Origin: an uncultured Fibrobacter sp.
GTDB taxonomy: Bacteria > Fibrobacterota > Fibrobacteria > Fibrobacterales > Fibrobacteraceae
DNA length: 64,000 bases
Assembly: GCA_934699585.1 (NCBI GenBank)
Contig: CAKUWY010000014.1
Span: 26,361-90,360, forward strand
Direction: 5' to 3'
Both the position numbers and the translations under genes were made by a program. This document shows positions 15,519 to 23,994 of this stretch, piece after piece. The first letter of the stretch is position 1, and each line of letters starts with the position of its first letter. The notes beneath the pieces are model-generated. The model was given only the letters and a program-made list of their open reading frames with translations. It did not search any database and had not been told where the DNA came from.

Positions 15519-16670
15519 TTATTCGTTGATGGAGAATAATTTTCCCGAAAGCATCAGCCGGAGGGACTTTGCAAGAGAAGGCTTGTTCAGCAGCTTTTCT
15601 GTTTCCACGTCCTTCTTTTCGCCGTCTATGTCGAAGGCCAGAGTGGCGCCGTTGTCGTTAACATCCATTTTGACCTTCGCTCCCATGACAATGGGAACAT
15701 TTACGTCGTCGTGGCCTGCAGGGAACCCGCACAGGACTGGGATGTTATACTTCTTCAGGTACTTGGAAAGCATTTCCTCGGTAGTTTCATAATTCAGGTC
15801 TGTCCCGGAATCCACGAATTCTCCGAGGATAACACCCTTCACGTTTTCCATGACGCCGTGAAGTTCCAGTGCGTTGAACATGCGGTCAATGTTGTGCAGG
15901 GATTCGCCCACTTCTTCCATGAACAAGATGATTCCGTCGCCGGAGAACACGTCGATGTCGCTTGCGCCTACCAGCGGAACGAATGTGGCCATGTTGCCGC
16001 CCACGAGAATCCCTTCGGCTTTTCCCTTTTGGTTGAACTTGTGCTTGGGAACCTTATAGGTAGGCACAGTGCCCTTGAGCAGGTCCCGCAAGAGGGTGCT
16101 GTTGTCGTCTTTTCCGCGGGTCTTTCCGATAAACGAACTCATGGTGCCGTGGATGCTCATGACGCCTGCCTTGGTTTCCATGGCATGCAGGGTGGTGATG
16201 TCGCTGAACCCGATGAGCCACTTGGGATTGTCCGTCACCAGCTTCAGGTCGATAAGGTCCACCAGTTGGATGGTGCCGTAGCCGCCACGGTTGCTCAAGA
16301 TGGCCTTGATGCTTGTGTCCTTGAGGGCTTCGATGAAGTCGTCGGCCCGTTCCTGGGCGGTGCCTGCATACTTGCCCGCGTCCAGCTTGCCCACGTTCTT
16401 GCCGATAACGGGTTCAAAGCCCCATTCCTTCAAGACGGCCGCAGTGTTCTGAATGTTTGAATCGGGAGTGGAGTAGGAGGGCGAAAGGAGTGCCACCTTG
16501 TCGCCTTTTTTGAGGAAGGCGGGGGCGGTGCATTCGGCAAGGGGATCCGCCTTGCCTTGGTCAGAGGCGCTGCTGGAGCTGTCGTCGGAGCAGGCGGTAA
16601 ACAGGAGCCCGGAAAGGGCGATGGTCAATGCGGCGCAGACCGCGCTACGGAAGTAATTAGTTCTAAACAT
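15519..16670 (-). CDS. S66-family LD-carboxypeptidase-like lipoprotein
   Basis: ATG at 16670 follows AAAGGTAAG; an in-frame GTG at 16688 is less likely. The signal ends in lipobox LFTAC with Cys27, followed by a Ser-rich linker, so the protein is a lipoprotein. The catalytic fold is S66: AILSNRGGYGT at about 123-133 and the nucleophile motif IGFSDITTLH with Ser156, with the later Glu (ILGEF) and a C-terminal His (FPAGHDD) of the Ser-Glu-His triad. S66 enzymes cleave the L,D-bond of murein tetrapeptides (LdcA) or self-immunity substrates such as microcin C7. Typical LdcA is cytoplasmic; the lipoprotein form places this one in the periplasm, so murein remodelling is the best guess. Confidence 0.82.
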   Translation of the reverse strand: MFRTNYFRSAVCAALTIALSGLLFTACSDDSSSSASDQGKADPLAECTAPAFLKKGDKVALLSPSYSTPDSNIQNTAAVLKEWGFEPVIGKNVGKLDAGKYAGTAQERADDFIEALKDTSIKAILSNRGGYGTIQLVDLIDLKLVTDNPKWLIGFSDITTLHAMETKAGVMSIHGTMSSFIGKTRGKDDNSTLLRDLLKGTVPTYKVPKHKFNQKGKAEGILVGGNMATFVPLVGASDIDVFSGDGIILFMEEVGESLHNIDRMFNALELHGVMENVKGVILGEFVDSGTDLNYETTEEMLSKYLKKYNIPVLCGFPAGHDDVNVPIVMGAKVKMDVNDNGATLAFDIDGEKKDVETEKLLNKPSLAKSLRLMLSGKLFSINE

Positions 16671-16798
16671 GGACTTACCTTTGTGCACAATATAGAAATA
16701 TGGGGCAAAAGTTGATTATTTCCAGTGTGGCGGTGACATTTTTTGCAGGTTCAGGTGTTTTAAATATGTAATTTTGGTGCAACTTAACGCAGAAGAAT

Positions 16799-17635
16799 AT
16801 GACAAGATTGAAATTTTTGCCCTTTGTCCTCTTGGTGCTGTTCCTTTCGGGATTGGCCCTTGCCGATTACGATTCGGAAATCCGAGACCTGAAACAGCAA
16901 AAGGAAAAGTTGAATTCCGAAATCCAGAAGCTGACCCGGCAGATTGCCTCTACGGATTCCCTGCTCAGGGCGGATGATTCCCGCTACAAGAAGTTGCAGG
17001 CCCGCTACAGCGAAGATTCGGAGCGCCGCCGCGCCGAAATCGACAGTCTGAACGTGAAAATCCGTGGCGTGGCCGCTCAGCTTCAAGAAGAACGGCAGAA
17101 ACAGGCCCACGCCAAGAACCGAAACGACAATGTGGCCGCCAAGCGCAAGGCCTTGCGTTCGGCCATGCTTTCTATATGCAAGCAGCTGGAACGGCAGGTG
17201 GCCATGACGGTGCCTTGGGAACGGGATGCCAGGCTGGAACGGGTCCGTTCTCTCGCTCGGGATATCGAAAGCGGGAGCGCCGCCGAAGAAGAAAGCTTTT
17301 CCCGTATCAAGGCGGTTATCCAGCAAGAAATCAAGTTCGGCGACGAGGTGGCCATTGTGAACGCGCCCCTTACCCGCAAGAACGGCGAATTGATTAACGC
17401 CCAGATTCTGCGGATTGGTAACCAGTGGATGGTCTATAGCGATGAAAACGGCACCGTTTATGGGAGCCTGGTGCGCCGCGCTAGCAAGGGCAAAATCACC
17501 TACGAGTGGAACGAAAACCTGGAACTGTGGGAACGTGAAATTATCCGCTACGCGATAGACGTGAAACTGGCCAAGAAACCGCCCCAGATTATCGCCATGC
17601 CTGTCACCCTTTCTGTGGTAGGAGGCGAGAGATGA
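16799..17635 (+). CDS. DUF3450 periplasmic coiled-coil protein of a TonB2-type system
   Basis: A signal peptide (about 1-22) is followed by a long coiled coil (about 25-110: repeated KQQKEKLNSEIQKLTRQI pattern) and a C-terminal globular part with YSDENGTVYGSLVRR. This matches DUF3450 proteins, which are encoded first in TonB2-type operons of Vibrio and relatives. It overlaps the next gene by ATGA (17632-17635). Its job is probably periplasmic support of the TtpC/ExbB complex; no enzymatic motif is visible. Family assignment rests on features plus operon order. Confidence 0.75.
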   Translation: MTRLKFLPFVLLVLFLSGLALADYDSEIRDLKQQKEKLNSEIQKLTRQIASTDSLLRADDSRYKKLQARYSEDSERRRAEIDSLNVKIRGVAAQLQEERQKQAHAKNRNDNVAAKRKALRSAMLSICKQLERQVAMTVPWERDARLERVRSLARDIESGSAAEEESFSRIKAVIQQEIKFGDEVAIVNAPLTRKNGELINAQILRIGNQWMVYSDENGTVYGSLVRRASKGKITYEWNENLELWEREIIRYAIDVKLAKKPPQIIAMPVTLSVVGGER

Positions 17636-19194
17636 TTTTTTTAGAAAGTCGTCATGGCGGCCTCCGAGCCGCCATCTGGATGGTACTTGCAGTCCTTTTG
17701 GCCACGGGAGCCTCCTTTGCCGCCAAAAAGAAGGACGCCGAGGAACAGGCCCGTATCCAGGACTCCCTGAAGCAGGTGGAAATCCAGAACCTTCAGCGCG
17801 AAATCGAAAGCCTTGTCCGTATCCGCTTGCAAAAAGCCGACTCTCTTGAAAAGCTGGAAGCAGCCCACTGGAGCAAGCGTTATGCCGAATCCCAGCTGAC
17901 CGAGGAACATCAGGTGGAGACCCGCGAACTGGACGGGCGCTACACAAAGCTCTCTACGGATCTGGGCCGCGTAAGCGAAGAAGTCCAGGCCAGCAAGGAT
18001 GTTACCGCCGAAGCCGAAGAAACGGCCAAGGCCGAAGAAGACGCCTTCGAGGCTTTTAACACCCAGGTGAGACTTTCCATAGACAAGTCCCTGGACGAGA
18101 TTACGGGAGATTACCCCGTGGGCATGGGGGAGAGACTTATTTCCCTGAACAAGGCCCAGCGGGAAATGGCAAAGAAAAAGCCGAACACCTTGCCCGCCCT
18201 GAGATATTATCTGAACGATCTGCTCGCCCGACACGAGATGACCTACACCCAGTCTTTCGGTCCTGAAAAATCCCAGGTAGGGAGCCGCACAGACGTGGAA
18301 GTTTACCGCTTGCGTCTCGGGACGGTGTTCCTGGGCGAGGCGGCCACGGACAACGGTGAAATCCAGGCGCTCCTGCGGACGGGCGCCTTGCAGGGCAAGC
18401 GCTACGAATGGAATTCTACGCTTCCTGCCGACATGGCGGAATCGATTCGCGGGGCCATCAACAACGCCTATTCGGGACTTTCCAAGTCGAACACGGTCCA
18501 GGTGGATGTCCCGATGGACTTGCTCCAGAACAAGGCCATCAAGAATTCTATCAGCAACAAGGGCGACGAATCGCTCAAGACGCAGTTTGCGGAATGGTTC
18601 AAGAAGGGCGGCATCGTGATGTATCCGCTTTTCTTGGTGGCGTTCTTTGCCTTGCTCCTTGCGGCGGAGCGCTTTGTTGTGCTCATGTATCGTGGGCATT
18701 TGGGCAAGCGTTTCATGACCCGCTTGAACATGCTCGTTCAGAACACCCGTTACGAGGAGGCCGCCAACCTGTGCCTGCAGCGCGGCACGAGTCTTGCCAT
18801 GGTTCTTTTTGCGGTGCTCAACAAGGCAAACGACACCCGTGAAAATGCGGAACGTTCCTTGCAAGAGGCCCTGCTTCGGGAACAACCCAAACTGGAACGC
18901 CGCATGGGACTCTTGGCCGCCATGGGCACCATCGCTCCGCTTCTTGGCCTTTTGGGAACGGTGACGGGTATTATCACCTTGTTCACCGTCATCACCGAGG
19001 TGGGCACCAACGACGCCCGTGTGCTTGCCGGCGGTATTTCCGAAGCCCTGGTCACTACGGAAACGGGCCTTGTCATCGCCATTCCCGTGATGATCATTCA
19101 CGGACTTCTGAGTGAAAAAATCGAGAAGGTCACCAGCGAACTTTACATGCAGAGCATGGCCCTACTGAACAGGATTTTCGACAAGGAAAAATGA
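17632..19194 (+). CDS. TtpC-like MotA/TolQ/ExbB proton-channel protein with periplasmic N-terminal domain
   Basis: The 520-aa protein has a signal-like N-terminus, then a periplasmic coiled-coil and globular domain (about 30-320) and an ExbB-type channel domain: a transmembrane segment at about 330-350 (MYPLFLVAFFALLLAAERF), a cytoplasmic loop and two further segments around 430-455 and 470-500 with PLLGLLGTVTGIITLF, the MotA/TolQ/ExbB signature. This is the TtpC architecture, in which an extra ExbB-like protein with a large N-terminal domain is needed for TonB2 function. ATGA overlaps link it to both neighbours, so the three are translationally coupled. It is likely part of the proton-driven inner-membrane motor. 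Confidence 0.85.
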   Translation: MIFLESRHGGLRAAIWMVLAVLLATGASFAAKKKDAEEQARIQDSLKQVEIQNLQREIESLVRIRLQKADSLEKLEAAHWSKRYAESQLTEEHQVETRELDGRYTKLSTDLGRVSEEVQASKDVTAEAEETAKAEEDAFEAFNTQVRLSIDKSLDEITGDYPVGMGERLISLNKAQREMAKKKPNTLPALRYYLNDLLARHEMTYTQSFGPEKSQVGSRTDVEVYRLRLGTVFLGEAATDNGEIQALLRTGALQGKRYEWNSTLPADMAESIRGAINNAYSGLSKSNTVQVDVPMDLLQNKAIKNSISNKGDESLKTQFAEWFKKGGIVMYPLFLVAFFALLLAAERFVVLMYRGHLGKRFMTRLNMLVQNTRYEEAANLCLQRGTSLAMVLFAVLNKANDTRENAERSLQEALLREQPKLERRMGLLAAMGTIAPLLGLLGTVTGIITLFTVITEVGTNDARVLAGGISEALVTTETGLVIAIPVMIIHGLLSEKIEKVTSELYMQSMALLNRIFDKEK

Positions 19195-19829
19195 GCAATT
19201 CCTTCTACGTATTCATTGAATCCCTGAAAAGCACGTACCAGGCCGGTGGTGTGGTGATGCTCCCCATTCTGCTGGTGGGAACTGTCGGATTCTACTACCT
19301 GTTTTACAGCTGGTTCCGTATCGGCTCTGACTTTTTTAGGCAAGATGTCCAGAAGGTCATCAAGAACCTGCGTCACGACCTGAATGAAGGCGGTGTCGAA
19401 AAGGCTTTGTCCCGGTTGGAAAAACGCCGTGGAATTTTGGCCAGCGAACTCCGTTACGCCATTGAACATGCGCAAAAGAATCCCGAAGGATTCCGCGACA
19501 TTATGCAGGTGCGCATGCTGGGAACGCTACGCCACATGGAAAAGGGAAGCCACATCGTGGCGGTAATGGCGGCGGCAGCCCCGCTGCTAGGCCTTTTGGG
19601 AACAGTGACGGGCATGGTCTCCACCTTCGAGGTAATTACCCTTTACGGAAACCAGAACCCGGTCCTTATGGCCGACGGAATTTCGGAAGCCCTTATTTCT
19701 ACCCAGAGCGGTCTTCTGGTGGCGTTTCCCTTGACCTTGCTGAAACAGCGCCTGGATGAGCGTGTGGAAATTTTGACCCAGGACTTGAAACTCGGGGCCA
19801 CGATTATTGACAATTATTTTGTAGGGTAA
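19191..19829 (+). CDS. exbB: ExbB-family proton channel subunit, 212 aa
   Basis: Three transmembrane segments are visible: about 17-38 (GGVVMLPILLVGTVGFYYLF), about 120-145 and about 160-190, with APLLGLLGTVTGMVSTFEVI carrying the conserved family signature. Length is close to a minimal ExbB. ExbB forms the pentameric channel that uses proton motive force to drive TonB. The start overlaps the TtpC-like gene by ATGA and ExbD follows after 2 bp. The presence of two ExbB-like proteins in one operon matches the TonB2 arrangement. Confidence 0.88.
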   Translation: MSNSFYVFIESLKSTYQAGGVVMLPILLVGTVGFYYLFYSWFRIGSDFFRQDVQKVIKNLRHDLNEGGVEKALSRLEKRRGILASELRYAIEHAQKNPEGFRDIMQVRMLGTLRHMEKGSHIVAVMAAAAPLLGLLGTVTGMVSTFEVITLYGNQNPVLMADGISEALISTQSGLLVAFPLTLLKQRLDERVEILTQDLKLGATIIDNYFVG

Positions 19830-19831
19830 TT

Positions 19832-20236
19832 ATGGAATTCAACCTGCCGAGCAGAAAGAAAAAGGATATGGGCATCGAGATGGGCCCCCTGATGGACATC
19901 GTGTTCATCTTGCTGATCTTTTTTGTGGTCACGTCGTCCTTTACCCGGGAAACCGGCGTGGATGTGACCAAGCCGCAGGCCCAGACGGCAAGCCAGCTGG
20001 AAAAGGAAAACCTGCTCATCGCCATTACCCGGGAAGGAACCATCCACATGAACGAGCGTCAGGTGGACTTGGCAAGCCTGCAGGATATCTTGAAACAGTC
20101 CCTCTCGAAAAATCCCGACAGGGAGGCTGTGGTCATTGCCGACAAGGGCGCAGAAACGGGCGTGCTGGTGCAGGTCATAGATATGTGCAACTTGGCCGGA
20201 GTCAAGAAGGTGTCCATTGCGGCCCAAGCGGAATAG
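19832..20236 (+). CDS. exbD: ExbD-family biopolymer transport protein, 134 aa
   Basis: The short cytoplasmic N-terminus is followed by GPLMDIVFILLIFFVVTSSF (about 15-35), the single membrane span of ExbD/TolR; its Asp (the D of MDIVF) is the conserved proton-carrying residue. The periplasmic remainder has the ExbD fold, with VVIADKGAETGVLVQVIDMC near the end. Length is typical. It works with ExbB and TonB. The gene lies 2 bp after exbB; the gap to tonB (146 bp) is occupied by a composite repeat element. Confidence 0.88.
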   Translation: MEFNLPSRKKKDMGIEMGPLMDIVFILLIFFVVTSSFTRETGVDVTKPQAQTASQLEKENLLIAITREGTIHMNERQVDLASLQDILKQSLSKNPDREAVVIADKGAETGVLVQVIDMCNLAGVKKVSIAAQAE

Positions 20237-20241
20237 TTTCG

Positions 20242-20382
20242 ATGTGTAATGTGAAATGTGGAATGAGCGTAAATGTGTCATCTTCGTCATGGAAAAGGTC
20301 CGGGATAAACTGGCGAGGATCTACTAGACGATTCTTTCGCCACTCATAACTCACAACTCACAACTCATAACTCATAACTACA
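20242..20382 (+). repeat. Composite element: 7-bp arrays around a palindromic core
   Basis: A four-unit array with period 7 (ATGTGTA, ATGTGAA, ATGTGGA, ATGAGCG; 20242-20269) is followed by a TGTCATC...GCGAGGATCTACTAG core (20276-20326) and a six-unit array (ACTCATA, ACTCACA, ACTCACA, ACTCATA, ACTCATA, ACTACAA; 20342-20383) that abuts the tonB ATG. There is no obvious ribosome site, so the array may occupy the place of one. Confidence 0.75.
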
Positions 20383-21030
20383 ATGCGTAAGATTCTAAGG
20401 AAAATAATCAAGCGGTCTCTGCTTCTCCTGGCGGCGGTGCTTTGTAGCCTGCTGCTGGTATTTTCCGTGACTCTTGCCAACATGTTTCTGACCGGAAAAA
20501 TCTTCCACGAAAAAAAGTACACCAAGACGGAAGTCTCCGTAAAGAAAGTGGAAGAAATGGAAAAGAAGGTGGAAAAGAAAAAGCCCGCTCGCAAGCCAGA
20601 GCGGCAAAAGACCACCTCCCGCACGCCCAAGGCGGGCCCGCGCCTTGCCATGAACTTGGGAGTGGCTTCGGGTACGGCAGGGGCTGCCATTAACGAAGAA
20701 CTGGTGGCGGATTTCCGCGGGGGCGCCATGTCCAGCGAAAAGGGCGATGTAGATAAAAAGCCCGAAAGCAAGTCCATGCCCAATTTCCAGGTGCCGCCGC
20801 AAATTCGGGACCGGGAAATCGACGCCACGCTTCGCCTGAGTTTCTGTGTAGACGTGGGCGGGCGGGCCTATGATATCCGCATTATCGAGGAATCCCCCGC
20901 AGGCTCCGGGCTTGCCGCCGCCGGTCGCGAGGCTCTTAGCCGCATGACTTTTGCCCCTGCAGAAAAAGACGGCAAGGCGGTGGCGTTTTGCGGAATGGAA
21001 CAACCTTTCGAGGTGAAGTTTAGGGATTAG
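20383..21030 (+). CDS. tonB: TonB-like energy-transducing protein, 215 aa
   Basis: An N-terminal transmembrane anchor (about 12-35) is followed by a Lys/Glu-rich spacer with EKKVEKKKPARKPERQ, which in TonB spans the periplasm, and a C-terminal domain with PNFQVPPQIRDREIDATLRL, the beta strand RAYDIRIIEESPAG and a final FEVKFRD strand. The C-terminal domain is the TonB fold that grips the TonB box of receptors. Length is normal. It follows exbD in the same operon. The start codon directly abuts a 7-bp repeat array instead of a normal ribosome site. Confidence 0.8.
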   Translation: MRKILRKIIKRSLLLLAAVLCSLLLVFSVTLANMFLTGKIFHEKKYTKTEVSVKKVEEMEKKVEKKKPARKPERQKTTSRTPKAGPRLAMNLGVASGTAGAAINEELVADFRGGAMSSEKGDVDKKPESKSMPNFQVPPQIRDREIDATLRLSFCVDVGGRAYDIRIIEESPAGSGLAAAGREALSRMTFAPAEKDGKAVAFCGMEQPFEVKFRD

Positions 21031-21033
21031 TGG

Positions 21034-21079
21034 TATGAGCTATGAGGTCGCTCGCGTTCGCGAGCTTTGGGGTATGAGT
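21034..21079 (+). repeat. 7-bp motif with internal palindrome before the TPR gene
   Basis: TATGAGC and TATGAGG (21034-21047) precede the perfect inverted repeat GCTCGCG-TT-CGCGAGC (21050-21065), then TATGAGT (21073-21079). TATGAGT is the reverse complement of ACTCATA, the unit of the array before tonB. Confidence 0.6.
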
Positions 21080-22126
21080 AACGGCAAACATGGTTTGTCG
21101 TGGCTCTCGCTTCTGTCTTATATCATCATATTTTTTACCATTCCCGCTTTTGCTGCGCAGTCTTCTTATGACCTGCTGGAGCGTGCCAACGATTTGTACC
21201 GCAAGGGTAAATTCAACCAGGCCATCATTCTGTACCACAAGGCCGAAGAACGCGGTGCCGATCCCACGGCCACAAGTTTCAATATCGCCAACAGTTATTA
21301 CCAGATGGAAAAATACCCCGAGGCGGCGGCCGCCTACCGCAAGGCGGTGGATTTTTCAGACGGGGCGTTTTCGCCTGCGCTGTTCAACATGGCTAGCGTC
21401 TATTTCCGCCTGAAGCAGTATCCTGAATGCATCGCCGCTTACCACAGGGCGCTGAAGCTGGAGCCGGACAACATTTCGGGATGGCTCTACCTGGGAGAGG
21501 CCTACAGCAAGGTAGGCGACAAGGTGGGGGCGCTCCGTTCGGTAGAAAAGGCCTACCAGCTGGACCCTGACGACCTGAGCATCGTCTATCAGCTTTCGGA
21601 GGCGAACATCGCCATGGACGATTACGACCGGGCTGTAGAAATTGTCCGCAAGGGCTACACGGCACACCCCGAAGAGGTGGATTTTCTGGTCTATCTTGGG
21701 GATGTTTTCCGCATGAACAAGCAGTATGAACAGAGCGCAGGTCATTACCGCGAGGCCTTGGGTGTGCGCCCTGATGACGTGAATGTCATGTACAAGCTGG
21801 CCGATGTCTTGGCCGAAGATAACAAGCCCTTTGTGGCCATGGACATCCTGAACAACATCTTGCAAATCAAGCCGGACTTTTCCGATGCCGCCATTTTTCT
21901 CGGGAACCTTGCCTATGATACCAAGTTCCTGGACCGTGCAGAATACGCCTACGAGCTGGCGGCCAAAAAAGGAAACGCCGAAGCCATTTACGGTCTCAAG
22001 AACATGGCCTACGACGCCATTGCGAAAAAACGTACCGACGAGGCCCGCCGTTTATTGCTGTTGGCACAAAAATACTATCCGGGTGACCAGTCCTTAAAGG
22101 CGGACTTGCTGGAACTGGAACAGTAG
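21074..22126 (+). CDS. TPR-repeat protein of the TonB2-type operon
   Basis: I prefer ATG 21074, since the frame upstream (from 21035) is encoded by the 7-bp repeat; the mature start then has a hydrophobic signal around LSLLSYIIIFFTIPAFA. The rest of the 350-aa protein is tetratricopeptide repeats of the A-x-x-x-Y-x-x-A type, about eight units, e.g. YLGEAYSKVGDKVGALRSVE and NMASVYFRLKQYPECIAAYH. In TonB2 operons the last gene encodes such a TPR protein, presumably a periplasmic assembly factor. It binds partner proteins; the partner is not known. Confidence 0.82.
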   Translation: MSNGKHGLSWLSLLSYIIIFFTIPAFAAQSSYDLLERANDLYRKGKFNQAIILYHKAEERGADPTATSFNIANSYYQMEKYPEAAAAYRKAVDFSDGAFSPALFNMASVYFRLKQYPECIAAYHRALKLEPDNISGWLYLGEAYSKVGDKVGALRSVEKAYQLDPDDLSIVYQLSEANIAMDDYDRAVEIVRKGYTAHPEEVDFLVYLGDVFRMNKQYEQSAGHYREALGVRPDDVNVMYKLADVLAEDNKPFVAMDILNNILQIKPDFSDAAIFLGNLAYDTKFLDRAEYAYELAAKKGNAEAIYGLKNMAYDAIAKKRTDEARRLLLLAQKYYPGDQSLKADLLELEQ

Positions 22127-22145
22127 TTCGCCAGTTTTACAAAAG

Positions 22146-23828
22146 CTACACCGCCGAAAGCAGCAGTATAGCCAGCACCTGCCCGCTTAAAATCCGGAGC
22201 AGCATGGTGAGCGGATAGACGGAGGCATACCCGATGTTCACCGCCTCGCTGTCCGCCTGGCTGTTGGCAAAGGCCAAAGCCGGCGGGTCCGTGGTGGCGC
22301 CTGCAAGCACGCCGCAGAGCGAAAGGTAGTTCACCTTGAAAACCAGGTGCCCCACCACTGCCATGATGGCAAGTGGGAAGAAGGTGATGATGGCCGCAAG
22401 CCCCATGTAGTAGAGCCCGTCGCCGTTCAGGAGCACTTCGAAGAATTTGATGCCTGCGTTCAGGCCCACGCAGCTCAGGAAAAGCGTAAGGCCGAACTCA
22501 CGGAGCATCAGGTTTGCGCTGTTGGCCATGAAAAAGTTCAGGGGCCCGATCTTGCGTTTGCGGCTGAGGAGGATGGCCACAATCAGCGGGCCGCCTGCAA
22601 GCCCAAGCTTAAGCGGGGTCGGCATCCCGGGAATGGCGAAGGGGATGCTGCCTACGATGACTCCCAAGAAGATGCCCAAGAAAGCGGGCAGGATTTCCGG
22701 GTGGTCCAGGGCGGTGAGGGAGTTGCCCAGTTTTTTCGCAACGATGTCGAGTCCCGAGGCGGGGCCCACGATTTTCAGCTTGTCGGCGAACTTGATGCGC
22801 AAATCTAATCGGCCCGTAAACTTAAATCCGCTCCGGGTCACGCGGCTTACGGTCACGCCAAAGCGTTCCGCCAGGGCCAGGGAGCCGATGGTGCGGCCCA
22901 GTATTTTCTTGTTGGTCACGAGCACGGTCCTCACCTGGATGGGTTCCGTATTCTTGGCGGGAATCATGGTGATGGGCGTGTCCAGACGCTTGCCGATAAT
23001 CTTTTCCATGGCGGCTACGGCTTCGGGCATGCCTACGATGTGCACCTTGTCGCCCTTTTCGATGATGGTCTTTCCGTTAGGGGTGAAGATTTCTTCGCCC
23101 CGCAAGAGTCGGGTCACCACCACCCCGCTGGAAATCAGGTCAGGGATTTCTTTCAGCATGATTCCGTACAGGTTCTGGTTATCTACCGTAAGGCTGCAGG
23201 ATTCGATTTCTTTGGTAGTGGCGGCGATTTCGTCGGCATAGTCGCTTGCCGCCTTGGCGGGGTCCTGCCGGAATATGACCCGCATGAGAATCATCACCAA
23301 AATAATTCCGATGACGCCGAAGGGGTAGGCCACAGCGTAGCCGATTCCCGTCAGGGAAGTGTCTACGCCGGCGGCGGCGAATGCGGAATTGGCGGCTCCC
23401 AACGAGGGCGTGTTGGTCACTGCTCCGCAGAGCATGCCGATAAGTACGGGCACGTTGTCGTGCATGCTGGTAAAGAAGTAGAGGCAGAGGGTCGCGATAA
23501 CGCCCAGCAGTACGATTCCTACAGACAGAATGTTCAGCACCAGCCCGTGCCTACGTATGGAATCTATGAATCCGGGACCCACCTGCATGCCGATGGTATA
23601 GACGAACAGGATAAGGCCGAACTCCTGGATAAAATGGAGCACATTTCCTTCGACGCGAAGCCCCAGGTGCCCAAGCAAGATGCCCACAAAGAGCGCTCCT
23701 GCACCGCCAAGGCTAATGCCCTTGACCTTGATTTTTCCGACCATGAGGCCGACTGCCGCCGTGAGGGCAATCGCCACAACTTGTTGCCCTACCGAGGGCT
23801 GGGTGAATAGATTGATAAGCCAAGTCAT
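22146..23828 (-). CDS. AspT/YidE-family putative transporter, 560 aa
   Basis: The N- and C-terminal halves are homologous hydrophobic blocks (each about five or six membrane spans), e.g. GALFVGILLGHLGL and the C-terminal LFLSCVGLNAGIKFF. Between them are two TrkA-C-like regulatory domains (about 205-290 and 295-370), with VVTRLLRGEEIFTPNGKTII typical of RCK_C. This is the AspT/YidE/YbjL antiporter architecture, in which aspartate:alanine exchange is known for AspT. Substrate here is unknown. The conserved GAVTNTPSLGAAN and GATTDPPALAFAN signatures occur in both halves. The gene is convergent with the TPR gene (19-bp gap) and has no ribosome site that I can point to. Confidence 0.88.
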   Translation of the reverse strand: MTWLINLFTQPSVGQQVVAIALTAAVGLMVGKIKVKGISLGGAGALFVGILLGHLGLRVEGNVLHFIQEFGLILFVYTIGMQVGPGFIDSIRRHGLVLNILSVGIVLLGVIATLCLYFFTSMHDNVPVLIGMLCGAVTNTPSLGAANSAFAAAGVDTSLTGIGYAVAYPFGVIGIILVMILMRVIFRQDPAKAASDYADEIAATTKEIESCSLTVDNQNLYGIMLKEIPDLISSGVVVTRLLRGEEIFTPNGKTIIEKGDKVHIVGMPEAVAAMEKIIGKRLDTPITMIPAKNTEPIQVRTVLVTNKKILGRTIGSLALAERFGVTVSRVTRSGFKFTGRLDLRIKFADKLKIVGPASGLDIVAKKLGNSLTALDHPEILPAFLGIFLGVIVGSIPFAIPGMPTPLKLGLAGGPLIVAILLSRKRKIGPLNFFMANSANLMLREFGLTLFLSCVGLNAGIKFFEVLLNGDGLYYMGLAAIITFFPLAIMAVVGHLVFKVNYLSLCGVLAGATTDPPALAFANSQADSEAVNIGYASVYPLTMLLRILSGQVLAILLLSAV

Positions 23829-23831
23829 AGG

Positions 23832-23945
23832 GGTTTGAGGGCGGCACTTCGTGCCTGTGAGGGGTGAGCTCGGTCGCCAAAGGCTCCCTTTGAGGTGTGA
23901 AATGTGGAATGTGAAGTGTGTGATGAAGGATGGTGAGGTTCGAGG
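23832..23945. repeat. Heptad-phased repeat region with small palindromes
   Basis: The region contains GGCAC-TTC-GTGCC, a TGAGGGG motif and an array of period 7 (AAATGTG, GAATGTG, AAGTGTG and degenerate followers, about 23897-23945). It has the same units as the arrays before tonB and after ptsI. It lies between the YidE-type gene and the FISUMP lipoprotein gene, both on the - strand. Confidence 0.55.
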
Positions 23946-23994
23946 CTAGGAGCCCCAGTCAAAAATAACAACTAACTCCACCGGAGGGGTGTAG

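Noticed and set aside
17641..19101. 486-codon open frame on the - strand
   Set aside because: Antisense shadow of the TtpC-like gene; low-complexity His/Gly/Leu-rich product with no motif.
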